DNA from: Flectobacillus rivi
GTDB taxonomy: Bacteria > Bacteroidota > Bacteroidia > Cytophagales > Spirosomataceae
Direction of reading: 5' to 3'
Assembly: GCF_030056655.1 (NCBI RefSeq)
Contig: NZ_JASHIE010000005.1
Coordinates: 310,001-374,000, forward strand
DNA length: 64,000 nucleotides
Shown: one piece after another, positions 27,155 through 36,800 of the stretch
Layout of the letters: each line of letters begins with the position of its first letter
Position numbering within the stretch: the stretch's first letter is position 1
Program-made: the position numbers and the translations under genes
Notes under the pieces: generated by a model
Told to the model about the DNA's origin: nothing
What the model saw: the letters and a program-made list of their open reading frames with translations, nothing else
The model's database searches: none

Positions 27155-27319
27155 CTTTATATCAACTTTTACTAATGATTTTAATCTTTCATTTGTACAA
27201 GAATTAGTCGTGCAGGAAGGTTTGCTATTATGTTGGATTGGTACTCTAAAACTGATTAATCCAAAGTCAAACATCCGATATCCCCAATATTCGGGTATCT
27301 CTCATGTTTGTGTTTATCT

Positions 27320-27763
27320 TTAATTCCTTTTGGGTGTATTCCTTTTTACAAACTCATCAAAAGAAAATCCTCCAGATCCTATTACCGAAAATACCATAAG
27401 CATAATTAACACAAACACCGATAACCATAGCTCAGAGTTTAAATAACTAAAACCATTTCTGAGGTTGGTAAAGAAAACCGCTACAATCATGATAGGAAGC
27501 TGCGCAATCGACGCTGTACGAGTAAGACAGCCCAGCAGAATCATGAGTCCTCCTACTAAGTGTGCAAATGCTACATAATGCACTGCCACCACTGTCCACG
27601 CATTAAAGTGTAATCCCTGAATCAAAGTTGCAAGATAAGTGGTATCGCCAATAAAGCTAACCCCTTTCATGAAAAGCAAAACGCCCAAAAAAATACGTAC
27701 GATGTCGAGCCAAGCTGGGTGATGTGTATCGCCCCAACGCTCAATTTGTTCGAGGGTTGTCAT
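27320..27763 (-). CDS. DoxX-family integral membrane protein
   Basis: 147 residues with four predicted membrane helices (residues ~22-40, ~60-80, ~85-105, ~115-135). The first-helix motif IVRIFLGVLLFMKGVSFI and HLVGGLMILLGCLTR match the DoxX/DoxD-like family. Members have been linked to quinone or thiosulfate chemistry and oxidative stress, but function here is unknown. The gene lies on the minus strand between rplL and rpoB, which are adjacent and co-transcribed in most bacteria. Confidence 0.82.
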   Translation of the reverse strand: MTTLEQIERWGDTHHPAWLDIVRIFLGVLLFMKGVSFIGDTTYLATLIQGLHFNAWTVVAVHYVAFAHLVGGLMILLGCLTRTASIAQLPIMIVAVFFTNLRNGFSYLNSELWLSVFVLIMLMVFSVIGSGGFSFDEFVKRNTPKRN

Positions 27764-27934
27764 AGTCGTAAAAAGGTTTGATTTAGAGGAAGTTAAATGT
27801 TTTAAGTGACAATGTCAAGTATATTTGAAGATGAATATTTTAAATAAGTTTTAATGGTCTTCAGAGGCTTTTTTTGTTAAAAATGCCCTGTATAGTGCAT
27901 TTTCTTTACAACTCCAAATTTTCTTGCTAAAAAC

Positions 27935-27965
27935 TTGATAATCAAAGATTAATTTGGTAATTTTG
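27935..27965 (+). promoter_or_regulatory. rpoB promoter
   Basis: -33 TTG (27935-27937), 20-nt spacer, -7 TAATTTTG (27958-27965) followed by CAGG. It shows that rpoB has its own transcription start, near 27972, instead of depending on readthrough from rplL. Confidence 0.72.
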
Positions 27966-28219
27966 CAGGCTATCAAAGATTTTACGGATTTTGTATCCCA
28001 TTTGATAAGTACTTGGTTCCGAAACACTTTTCTTTTTTCGTAGGAAGATTAGCAAAGGGAAACAATGATACTCACATCTACGAGGCTCCATTTGGCACAA
28101 AAGCCAAACCTATCAGTTTTGCAAAGAAGAACCTTACTTACCATTCTTTGCTCATTGATACCAACTGGTAACAGTAAACTTTTACAGTAAACTTCAAAAC
28201 AGTAACAGCCTTGGCACAC
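27966..28219 (+). promoter_or_regulatory. Long 5' leader of rpoB with hairpins and short direct repeats
   Basis: About 250 nt. Perfect stems are TTTGGC / GCCAAA (28091-28108) and GCAAAGAA / TTCTTTGC (28121-28151). Two copies of ACAGTAAACTT (28171 and 28184) plus a third partial copy (28199) end about 15 nt before the start codon. No open frame. A regulatory role is inferred. Confidence 0.5.
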
Positions 28220-31200
28220 ATGACAAACACTGGCAGACTCGCGTTCGCCAAAGTTAAGAATTTGCTTGAGTACCCAGATTTCTTGGATATTCAGGTGAAG
28301 TCATTTCAGGAGTTTTTCCAATTGGAAACTCCTGCTGAAAATCGTAATGACGAGGGTCTATTTAAGGTTTTTGCAGAGAACTTCCCTATCGCGGATTCTC
28401 GTGAAAACTTTGTTCTCGAATTTATTGACTATTCGGTTGACCCTCCAAAATATTCGGTAGATGAGTGTATCGACCGTGGTCTTACTTACTCAGTACCTTT
28501 AAAAGCGAAACTTCGTTTGATTTGTAATGATGACGACAACGAAGATTTCGAAACTATCGAGCAAGAAGTATTCTTAGGAAATATTCCTTACATGACTGAG
28601 CGTGGCTCATTCGTAATCAACGGAGCTGAGCGTGTAATTGTATCTCAATTGCACCGTTCTCCAGGGGTATTCTTCTCTCAAAGCCGTCACACAAATGGTA
28701 CAAAGTTGTACTCAGCTCGTATTATTCCTTTCAAAGGTTCTTGGATTGAATTTGCAACTGACGTAAACAACGTAATGTATGCTTACATCGACCGTAAGAA
28801 AAAGTTCCCTGTAACAACTCTTTTACGTGCGATTGGTTTCGGTTCAGATAAAGAAATCTTAGACTTGTTTGGTCTTTCTGAAGAAGTTAGAGCTGATCAA
28901 GCGACTTTGAAAAAAGCAGTAGGTCGTCGCTTGGCTGCAAGGGTATTGAGAACTTGGCAAGAAGACTTCGTAGATGAAGATACTGGTGAAGTAGTATCTA
29001 TCGACCGTAACGAAGTATTGTTGGAGCGTGACTCTGTTATTTCTGCCAATGACATCGAAACTATTTTAGATGCAGGTCTTGATACAATCATTCTTCACAA
29101 AGAAGATATGAACGTAAACGATTATAATATCATTTATAATACGTTACAAAAAGACTCTTCAAACTCTGAAAAAGAAGCGGTTGAGCAAATTTACCGTCAG
29201 TTGCGTAACACAGAAGCACCTGATGAGCAAACAGCTCGTGATATTATCCAAAACTTGTTCTTCTCTGACAAACGTTACGATTTAGGTGAGGTAGGTCGCT
29301 ACAGAATTAACAAGAAATTGGGACATGATATTCCGATGGAAACAAAAGTTTTAACAAAAGATGATATCATCTCTATTGTTAAATACTTAATCGGTTTGAT
29401 CAACTCAAAAGCTGTAGTCGATGATATTGACCACTTGTCAAACCGTCGTGTTCGTACAGTAGGTGAGCAATTATATGCTCAATTTGGTGTAGGTTTGGCT
29501 CGTATGGCTCGTACAATCAAAGAACGTATGAACGTTCGTGATAACGAAGACTTCAAGCCAGTTGATTTGATCAACGCTCGTACGCTTTCATCAGTAATCA
29601 ACTCGTTCTTCGGAACTAACCAGCTTTCTCAGTTCATGGACCAAACAAACCCATTGGCTGAGATTACTCACAAGCGTCGTTTGTCGGCCCTTGGACCTGG
29701 TGGTCTTTCTCGCGAACGTGCAGGTTTTGAGGTTCGTGACGTTCACTATACGCACTATGGTCGTCTTTGTACGATTGAAACTCCTGAAGGTCCAAACATC
29801 GGTTTGATTTCATCACTTTGCGTTCACGCAAAAATCAACTCGATGGGCTTTATTGAAACACCTTACCGTGTTGTTGAAGGAGGTAAAGTACAGGTAGATC
29901 AAGTTCATTATTTGACAGCAGAAGAAGAAGATGGTAAAAACATCATTCAGGCAAATGCTTCTTATGGTGATGATGGTTTGTTTGAAAGCGATCGTGTAAA
30001 AGCTCGTTTTGAAGGTGACTTCCCAAGAGTTGACCCACAAGAGGCTCAATTCATGGACGTTGCTCCGAACCAAATTGTATCAGTTGCAGCATCCTTGATT
30101 CCATTCTTGGAACACGATGATGCCAACCGTGCCTTGATGGGTTCAAACATGCAACGTCAGGCCGTGCCATTGTTGCGTCCTGAAGCTCCTATTGTAGGTA
30201 CAGGTCTTGAAGCTCGTGTAGCACTTGACTCTCGCACACTAGTTGTTGCAGAAGCAGATGGTGTTATTGCTTATGTAGACAGTATCAAAATCGTTGTAAA
30301 ATACGATATGTCTCCTAATGAGTACTTAGTAAGCTTTGAAGGTGATACAAAAGAATACAAATTGATTAAGTTCCGTAGAACTAACCAGGATACTACAATC
30401 AACTTGAAGCCAATTGTTCGTAAAGGACAACGTGTGAAAAAAGGAGAAGCACTTTGTGAGGGTTATGCAACACAACAAGGTGAATTGGCACTTGGACGTA
30501 ACATGAAAGTAGCCTTCATGCCTTGGCAAGGTTACAACTTCGAGGATGCGATTGTAATTTCTGAGAAAGTTGTTCGTGATGATATCTTTACTTCAATCCA
30601 CATTGAAGAATTTGAACTAGAAGTTCGTGATACAAAACGTGGTGAAGAAGAATTAACAGCTGAGATTCCTAACGTTTCTGAAGAAACTGTGAAGAACTTA
30701 GATGAAAATGGTGTTGTACGCGTAGGTTCTGAAGTAAAAGAAGGAGATATCCTTATTGGTAAAATCACACCAAAAGGAGAGTCTGATCCAACTCCAGAAG
30801 AAAAACTACTTCGTGCTATCTTCGGTGATAAAGCTGGTGATGTGAAGGATGCTTCTAAGAAAGCACCACCATCATTGAAAGGTGTTGTTATCGATACCAA
30901 ATTGTTCAGCCGTCCTAAGAAAGATAAAGACGAGCGTGAGAAAGCGAAGAAAGAATTGGCAATTTTGTCTAAACAATTGTCAAGAGACCTTACTTCTATT
31001 CGTGCTACGATGATAGGCAAAATGGTTGAATTGTTAGAAGGTAAAACTTGTAACGGTATCAAACATAAATTCGGTTCGGTTATCCTTGAAAAAGGAATCA
31101 AGTTTACAGCTCGTAACATTGAAGAAGCTTTGTTCCCAGCTAAAAACTTGTACCGTGACGATAGCTCATATAGCGTTCCTGAAGAGGCTAACTTGTTGGC

Positions 31201-32080
31201 TGACTTGATTTTGGAAGAAGCTAGTGAAGATGATGCAGCTAACAAATTGTTGTTACAGTTAGTGAAAAACTACAACGTTCGTCGTAACGAACTAGTAGGT
31301 CGCTTCAAACGTGAAAGATTCGTATTAGAAGTAGGTGACGAATTGCCAGCGGGTATCGTGAAATTGGCGAAAGTATATATCGCTAAGAAACGTAAGTTGA
31401 AAGTGGGTGACAAAATGGCGGGTCGCCACGGTAACAAAGGGGTTGTAGCTCGTATTGTACGTGACGAAGATATGCCATTCTTAGAAGATGGAACTCCAGT
31501 AGACATCGTGTTGAACCCACTAGGGGTACCTTCACGTATGAACATCGGTCAGATTTATGAAACAGTATTGGCTTGGGCAGGTGAAAAATTGAACAAGAAA
31601 TACGCTACTCCGATCTTTGACGGTGCTACAGAAGCTGAAGTTGCTCACGAATTGACATTAGCGGGATTACCATCTTGGGGTCGTACATACTTGTACAATG
31701 GTCTTAGCGGCGAGCGTTTTGACCAACCAGTAACAGTAGGTATTATTTACATGCTGAAATTGGGTCACTTAGTAGATGACAAAATGCACGCACGTTCAAT
31801 CGGACCATACTCATTGATTACGCAACAACCTCTTGGTGGTAAAGCACAATTTGGTGGTCAGCGTTTTGGTGAAATGGAGGTTTGGGCACTCGAAGCGTTT
31901 GGTGCTGCTAATATCCTTCAAGAAATTTTGACAGTTAAATCCGATGACGTAGTAGGTCGTGCAAAAGCATACGAAGCTATCGTTAAAGGTGAAAACATGC
32001 CAAAACCAGGTATTCCAGAATCATTCAACGTATTGATCCACGAACTAAGAGGTTTAGCTCTAGAAATTACGTTAGAGTAA
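28220..32080 (+). CDS. rpoB: RNA polymerase beta subunit
   Basis: 1286 residues from ATG at 28220 (MTNTGRLAFAKVKNLLEYPD); a TTG three codons upstream is possible but unneeded. Recognised blocks are FFGTNQLSQFMDQTNPLAEI with KRRLSALGPGGLSRERAGFE (rifampicin-binding region), GRNMKVAFMPWQGYNFEDAI, KMAGRHGNKGVVA, and the C-terminal GGQRFGEMEVWALEAFGAA. The rifampicin-region residues look wild type by eye (LSQFMDQ, HKRRLSALGPGG). Downstream a membrane protein gene begins 3 nt after its stop and separates it from rpoC. Confidence 0.99.
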   Translation: MTNTGRLAFAKVKNLLEYPDFLDIQVKSFQEFFQLETPAENRNDEGLFKVFAENFPIADSRENFVLEFIDYSVDPPKYSVDECIDRGLTYSVPLKAKLRLICNDDDNEDFETIEQEVFLGNIPYMTERGSFVINGAERVIVSQLHRSPGVFFSQSRHTNGTKLYSARIIPFKGSWIEFATDVNNVMYAYIDRKKKFPVTTLLRAIGFGSDKEILDLFGLSEEVRADQATLKKAVGRRLAARVLRTWQEDFVDEDTGEVVSIDRNEVLLERDSVISANDIETILDAGLDTIILHKEDMNVNDYNIIYNTLQKDSSNSEKEAVEQIYRQLRNTEAPDEQTARDIIQNLFFSDKRYDLGEVGRYRINKKLGHDIPMETKVLTKDDIISIVKYLIGLINSKAVVDDIDHLSNRRVRTVGEQLYAQFGVGLARMARTIKERMNVRDNEDFKPVDLINARTLSSVINSFFGTNQLSQFMDQTNPLAEITHKRRLSALGPGGLSRERAGFEVRDVHYTHYGRLCTIETPEGPNIGLISSLCVHAKINSMGFIETPYRVVEGGKVQVDQVHYLTAEEEDGKNIIQANASYGDDGLFESDRVKARFEGDFPRVDPQEAQFMDVAPNQIVSVAASLIPFLEHDDANRALMGSNMQRQAVPLLRPEAPIVGTGLEARVALDSRTLVVAEADGVIAYVDSIKIVVKYDMSPNEYLVSFEGDTKEYKLIKFRRTNQDTTINLKPIVRKGQRVKKGEALCEGYATQQGELALGRNMKVAFMPWQGYNFEDAIVISEKVVRDDIFTSIHIEEFELEVRDTKRGEEELTAEIPNVSEETVKNLDENGVVRVGSEVKEGDILIGKITPKGESDPTPEEKLLRAIFGDKAGDVKDASKKAPPSLKGVVIDTKLFSRPKKDKDEREKAKKELAILSKQLSRDLTSIRATMIGKMVELLEGKTCNGIKHKFGSVILEKGIKFTARNIEEALFPAKNLYRDDSSYSVPEEANLLADLILEEASEDDAANKLLLQLVKNYNVRRNELVGRFKRERFVLEVGDELPAGIVKLAKVYIAKKRKLKVGDKMAGRHGNKGVVARIVRDEDMPFLEDGTPVDIVLNPLGVPSRMNIGQIYETVLAWAGEKLNKKYATPIFDGATEAEVAHELTLAGLPSWGRTYLYNGLSGERFDQPVTVGIIYMLKLGHLVDDKMHARSIGPYSLITQQPLGGKAQFGGQRFGEMEVWALEAFGAANILQEILTVKSDDVVGRAKAYEAIVKGENMPKPGIPESFNVLIHELRGLALEITLE

Positions 32081-32083
32081 TAA

Positions 32084-33730
32084 ATGACAAAGAAGCTAGG
32101 TGTTTGGTTACTAGGTATAATACCTCCTTTAATGTTTGCCTATTTCTGTTTTTATCATACACAAAACCTTGTGATCTATGATGATTACACGATGGTAGCA
32201 GGAGCATTTTTAGGAGAACTAAAAGCATCAACTATTAGCGAAAAACTTACTGCGTTGTTTGCACAGCACAATGAGTATCGTTTTCCTATTTTGACGCTGA
32301 TGAGTATGTTTCAATATAAAGTGTTTGGTCAGATTCATTTCAACTATTACCCTTACATTGGAGACTTCTCATTGCTAGGATTATATTTAGTAGTATATAG
32401 TACCTTCAGAAGAGTTGAAAGTAGTAGTAAGCTGTTGCCAATGGTATATCTTATGTTTCCTTTACATATTTATATCATTATTACCTGGGCAAACTCTTCA
32501 TGTCAGTACTTATGGGCTTTGTTTTATAGTATTTGGACAGTATATCTATTGTTACAGAAAAATTCTAAGTGGAATTACCTTGCATTTGGAACTGTACTAA
32601 TGGGCATTTTTTCCTTTGGTAGTGGCATTTTTGCCCTACCATTGGGAGCTGTCATCTTATTAGTAGAAAAGAAATATAAGTTGCTATTGGCATGGTTGAC
32701 TTATGCAGCGATAATAGTCGGATTTTATTTTCATGGTTACCAAAAGCAACCATTTATTGAATTAGGACTAAAGACGTTTCAAGAGCATCCAACTTATATT
32801 CCTTTAGGGTTTTTGTACATTTGGGGTGGATGGGCTGATTTATCCTTGTCGTCATTAAGTTTTTGGAAGGCTACAGTACCAGGTGTAGCAGGGTTTTTAA
32901 CTCTCCTTTTGGTATTTTTTGTTTTGTGGAAATCTTTTCTCAATATGAGAGCAAAAGATCAAACGACACGTTTTGTAGCATCATTTACATTTTATGCGCT
33001 TGGATATCTACTTTTTACAACCAGTGTAATCGCATTTGGTCGAACAGGAAGTGATCCAGAATTTACGATGTTAGTTTCCAATCATCGTTATTATGCTTTC
33101 ATGGCACTGGCATTAGTGTATGGATATTTTGTGATGAATGTAAGGTATGCACATTTTGCTAAAATTGCTCTAGGGTTTTCTATGGCAGTTTTCTTTTTAG
33201 GATATGCAAAATTTTGGGGATTAATGTCCTCGCGTGCCAAACTTTTAGTAGCAGTAACATTTAATCATTATTATGATGGTGTTCCTCCTACTCATCCGCA
33301 TTATAACCCATTCTACTTTATCAAAAAGACGAACGATTCGTTAATGAATCATTATAAGGCTTATGTTTTTCCAGCAACACCCTTGCATAAAGAATGGAAA
33401 TCATTTGCTGAAAAACCGACTTTTGAGAAGGAAACTTTGACTTTGCAATCTGTGGTAACAGATTCCACTTTGATATTAGACGGTAATAATCTGGAGCAAT
33501 CTGGACTTAATGGAACTTATTACTTGTTGAAGTCGAAAGAACATTTATTTGTGTATAACCCAAGTAGAGTTCAGTTGGCATCCAAAAAACCATATTTACA
33601 AAGCTCAGAATACAATACGATTATATCAAAAAGCGAACTGTACAAAGGATCTTACGAGTTAATCTTGTGTGATTATCAGGAGTCAAAAGCAAAATATTAT
33701 AAGACAAATCTTACTTGGGATGTTTTATAA
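32084..33730 (+). CDS. Polytopic membrane protein, GT-C glycosyltransferase-like, inserted between rpoB and rpoC
   Basis: 548 residues with about ten hydrophobic segments in the first ~400 residues and a soluble C-terminal ~150 residues. After the first helix comes IYDDY with D33/D34, then QHNEYR at residues 61-66. An acidic pair in the first loop plus an H-E-R motif is a pattern seen in GT-C glycosyltransferases and related uncharacterised membrane proteins. A lipid-linked sugar transfer role is inferred, not shown. The ATG lies 3 nt after the rpoB TAA, so translation is probably coupled to rpoB. Codon choice is more AT-rich and less biased than in rpoB and rpoC, suggesting later acquisition. 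The frame is intact and full-length. Confidence 0.75.
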   Translation: MTKKLGVWLLGIIPPLMFAYFCFYHTQNLVIYDDYTMVAGAFLGELKASTISEKLTALFAQHNEYRFPILTLMSMFQYKVFGQIHFNYYPYIGDFSLLGLYLVVYSTFRRVESSSKLLPMVYLMFPLHIYIIITWANSSCQYLWALFYSIWTVYLLLQKNSKWNYLAFGTVLMGIFSFGSGIFALPLGAVILLVEKKYKLLLAWLTYAAIIVGFYFHGYQKQPFIELGLKTFQEHPTYIPLGFLYIWGGWADLSLSSLSFWKATVPGVAGFLTLLLVFFVLWKSFLNMRAKDQTTRFVASFTFYALGYLLFTTSVIAFGRTGSDPEFTMLVSNHRYYAFMALALVYGYFVMNVRYAHFAKIALGFSMAVFFLGYAKFWGLMSSRAKLLVAVTFNHYYDGVPPTHPHYNPFYFIKKTNDSLMNHYKAYVFPATPLHKEWKSFAEKPTFEKETLTLQSVVTDSTLILDGNNLEQSGLNGTYYLLKSKEHLFVYNPSRVQLASKKPYLQSSEYNTIISKSELYKGSYELILCDYQESKAKYYKTNLTWDVL

Positions 33731-33874
33731 ATGAATAACGCTTTTCATAAGTGAATGAGTACTCACGCTTAATCGTAAAGTTGTTTTTCTGAAAGTCAAT
33801 TACCAAGGAGAAGTAAGACCATGTGTTAATTTCTCCAAACCCTTAGATATTTTAAATTAAAAACAGATTTAAAA

Positions 33875-36800
33875 ATGTCATTCAAAAAAAATAGAAAATT
33901 AAATAGCGACTTCCAGAGAGTAACAATCTCGTTGGCATCGCCAGAGTCAATTCTTGAAGGTTCGCATGGTGAGGTTACTCAACCTGAAACCATCAACTAT
34001 AGGACTTACAAACCAGAGATGGGTGGTTTGTTCTGCGAGCGTATCTTCGGTCCAACGAAAGACTGGGAATGTCACTGTGGAAAATATAAGCGTATTCGCT
34101 ATAAAGGTATCATCTGTGACCGTTGTGGTGTAGAGGTTACTGAGAAAAAAGTACGTCGTGAGCGTATGGGACACATCGAATTGGTGGTTCCTGTAGCACA
34201 CATCTGGTACTTCCGTAGCTTACCTAACAAAATTGGTTATTTGCTAGGTCTTTCTACTAAAAAATTGGATCAAGTTATCTACTACGAAAGATATGTGGTA
34301 GTTCAACCTGGTATCAAAGAGGAAGATGGTGTTAACAAAATGGACTTCTTAACAGAAGACGAATATTTGGACATTATCGACAAATTACCTCGCGAAAACC
34401 AATTGCTTCCTGACGAAGATCCTCAAAAATTCATCGCTAAGATGGGTGCAGAGGCACTTGAAATGTTGTTGAAACGTACTGCGTTAGATGACCTTTCTTA
34501 TAGCCTTCGTCACTCGGCTGCTAATGATACTTCTCAACAACGTAAAGCTGAAGCTTTAAAACGTTTGAAAGTAGTTGAAGCTTTCCGTGAAGCGGGTACT
34601 CGTATCGAGAACAAACCAGAATGGATGGTAATTAAAATGGTTCCTGTAATTCCACCAGAATTACGTCCATTAGTACCGCTAGATGGTGGTCGTTTTGCAA
34701 CGTCCGATTTGAACGATCTTTACCGTCGTGTAATTATTCGTAACAATCGTTTGAAGCGTTTGATCGAAATTAAAGCTCCTGAAGTAATTTTACGTAACGA
34801 AAAACGTATGCTTCAAGAAGCTGTTGACTCATTGTTTGACAACTCACGTAAAGTTAACGCTGTTCGTTCTGAAGGTAACCGTGCTTTGAAATCCCTTTCT
34901 GATATGCTGAAAGGTAAGCAAGGTCGTTTCCGTCAAAACTTGTTAGGTAAACGTGTTGACTACTCTGGTCGTTCGGTAATTGTAGTAGGTCCTGAATTGA
35001 AGATGCACGAGTGTGGTTTGCCAAAAGATATGGCTGCCGAGCTATTCAAACCATTTGTTATTCGCAAATTGATTGAGCGTGGTATCGTTAAAACGGTAAA
35101 ATCTGCTAAGAAAATCGTTGATAGAAAAGACCCTGTGGTTTGGGATATTTTGGAAAACGTAATGAAAGGACACCCTGTTCTTCTTAACCGTGCCCCAACT
35201 CTCCACCGTTTGGGTATCCAAGCTTTCCAACCTAAGTTGATCGAAGGTAAAGCTATCCAATTGCACCCGTTGACTTGTACGGCCTTCAACGCCGACTTTG
35301 ATGGTGACCAGATGGCGGTACACGTACCACTAGGTCAAGAGGCTATCCTTGAGGCATCTTTATTGATGTTGGCTTCGCACAACATCTTGAACCCTGCCAA
35401 CGGTGCTCCTATTACAGTACCTTCTCAAGACATGGTTCTTGGTTTGTACTACGTAACAAAAGGACGTAGACATACACCAGAGTACCCAATTGTAGGTGAA
35501 GGAATGAAATTCTACGGCTTTGAAGAAGTAGTAATTGGTATGAACGAAGGTAGAGTTTCGAAACATGCTAATATCGAAGTAAAAGCTAAGGTTCGTAAAG
35601 AAGACGGTACATTGGTAGACGAAATGGTGAAAACTGTTGCGGGTCGTGTATTGTTCAACCTTTGTGTTCCTGAAGAAGTAGGATATATCAATGAATTGTT
35701 GACAAAGAAAAAATTGCAACAAATCATTTCTCAAGTATTTAAAATCTCAGGAGTAGCTCGTACAGCTAAATTCTTGGATGATATTAAAGAATTGGGTTAC
35801 CAAATGGCCTTCAAAGGTGGTCTTTCAATGGGTATCGGTGATATTATCGTACCAGAAGAAAAGGCTGAGTTAATTACTAAAGCTACTGAAGATGTGGCTT
35901 CTGTAACAGACAACTACTTGATGGGTCTTATTACCGATAATGAGCGTTACAATGCTGTTATTGATATTTGGACGAAAGTAAACTCGAAAATCACGGATAC
36001 GTTGATGAAGCAAATGGAAAATGACCAGCAAGGCTTCAACGCGATCTTTATGATGATGCACTCAGGTGCTCGTGGTTCTCGTGAACAGATTCGTCAGTTA
36101 GGTGGTATGCGTGGTTTGATGGCAAAACCTCAAAAGAACTTACAAGGTTCGGTAGGTGAAATCATCGAAAACCCAATCCTTTCTAACTTTAAAGAAGGTC
36201 TAGACGTACTTGAGTACTTTATCTCAACGCACGGTGCTCGTAAAGGTCTTGCCGATACAGCCTTGAAAACTGCCGATGCGGGTTACTTGACTCGTCGTTT
36301 GCATGACGTTGCTCAAGATGTTATCGTAAACGAAGAGGATTGTGGTACTTTACGTGGTATCCAAATTGCTGCGTTGAAAGATAACGAAGAGATCATCGAA
36401 CCACTTTCAGAGCGTATCTTAGGTCGTGTGTCTATCCATGATGTTCATGATCCAGTTACTGGTGAATTGTTGATTCCTGCTGGTGAAGAAATCACTGAGG
36501 AAATGGCAACAAGTGTAGATGATACTGCTATTGATTCTATCGAGATTCGTTCGGTATTAACTTGTGAAACTCGTAATGGTGTTTGTGCTAAGTGTTATGG
36601 ACGTAACCTTTCAACAGGTAGAATGGTAAGTATTGGTGAAGCTGTAGGTGTAATTGCATCTCAGTCAATCGGTGAGCCAGGTACACAGTTGACACTTCGT
36701 ACATTCCACGTTGGGGGTACTGCACAAAACGTAACCCTAGATGCAACAATCAAAGCGAAATTTGATGGTATCATTCGTTTCGAAGAGATGCGTACTGTAG

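Noticed and set aside
30532..31245. 237-codon open frame antisense to rpoB
   Set aside because: Ser/Phe-rich shadow produced by the codon bias of rpoB on the other strand; no start context or family resemblance.
33800..33830. AAGGAG followed by ATGTGTTAA between the inserted gene and rpoC, a possible two-codon leader peptide
   Set aside because: Bacteroidota rarely use Shine-Dalgarno sites, the frame is only two codons long, and chance occurrence is likely.
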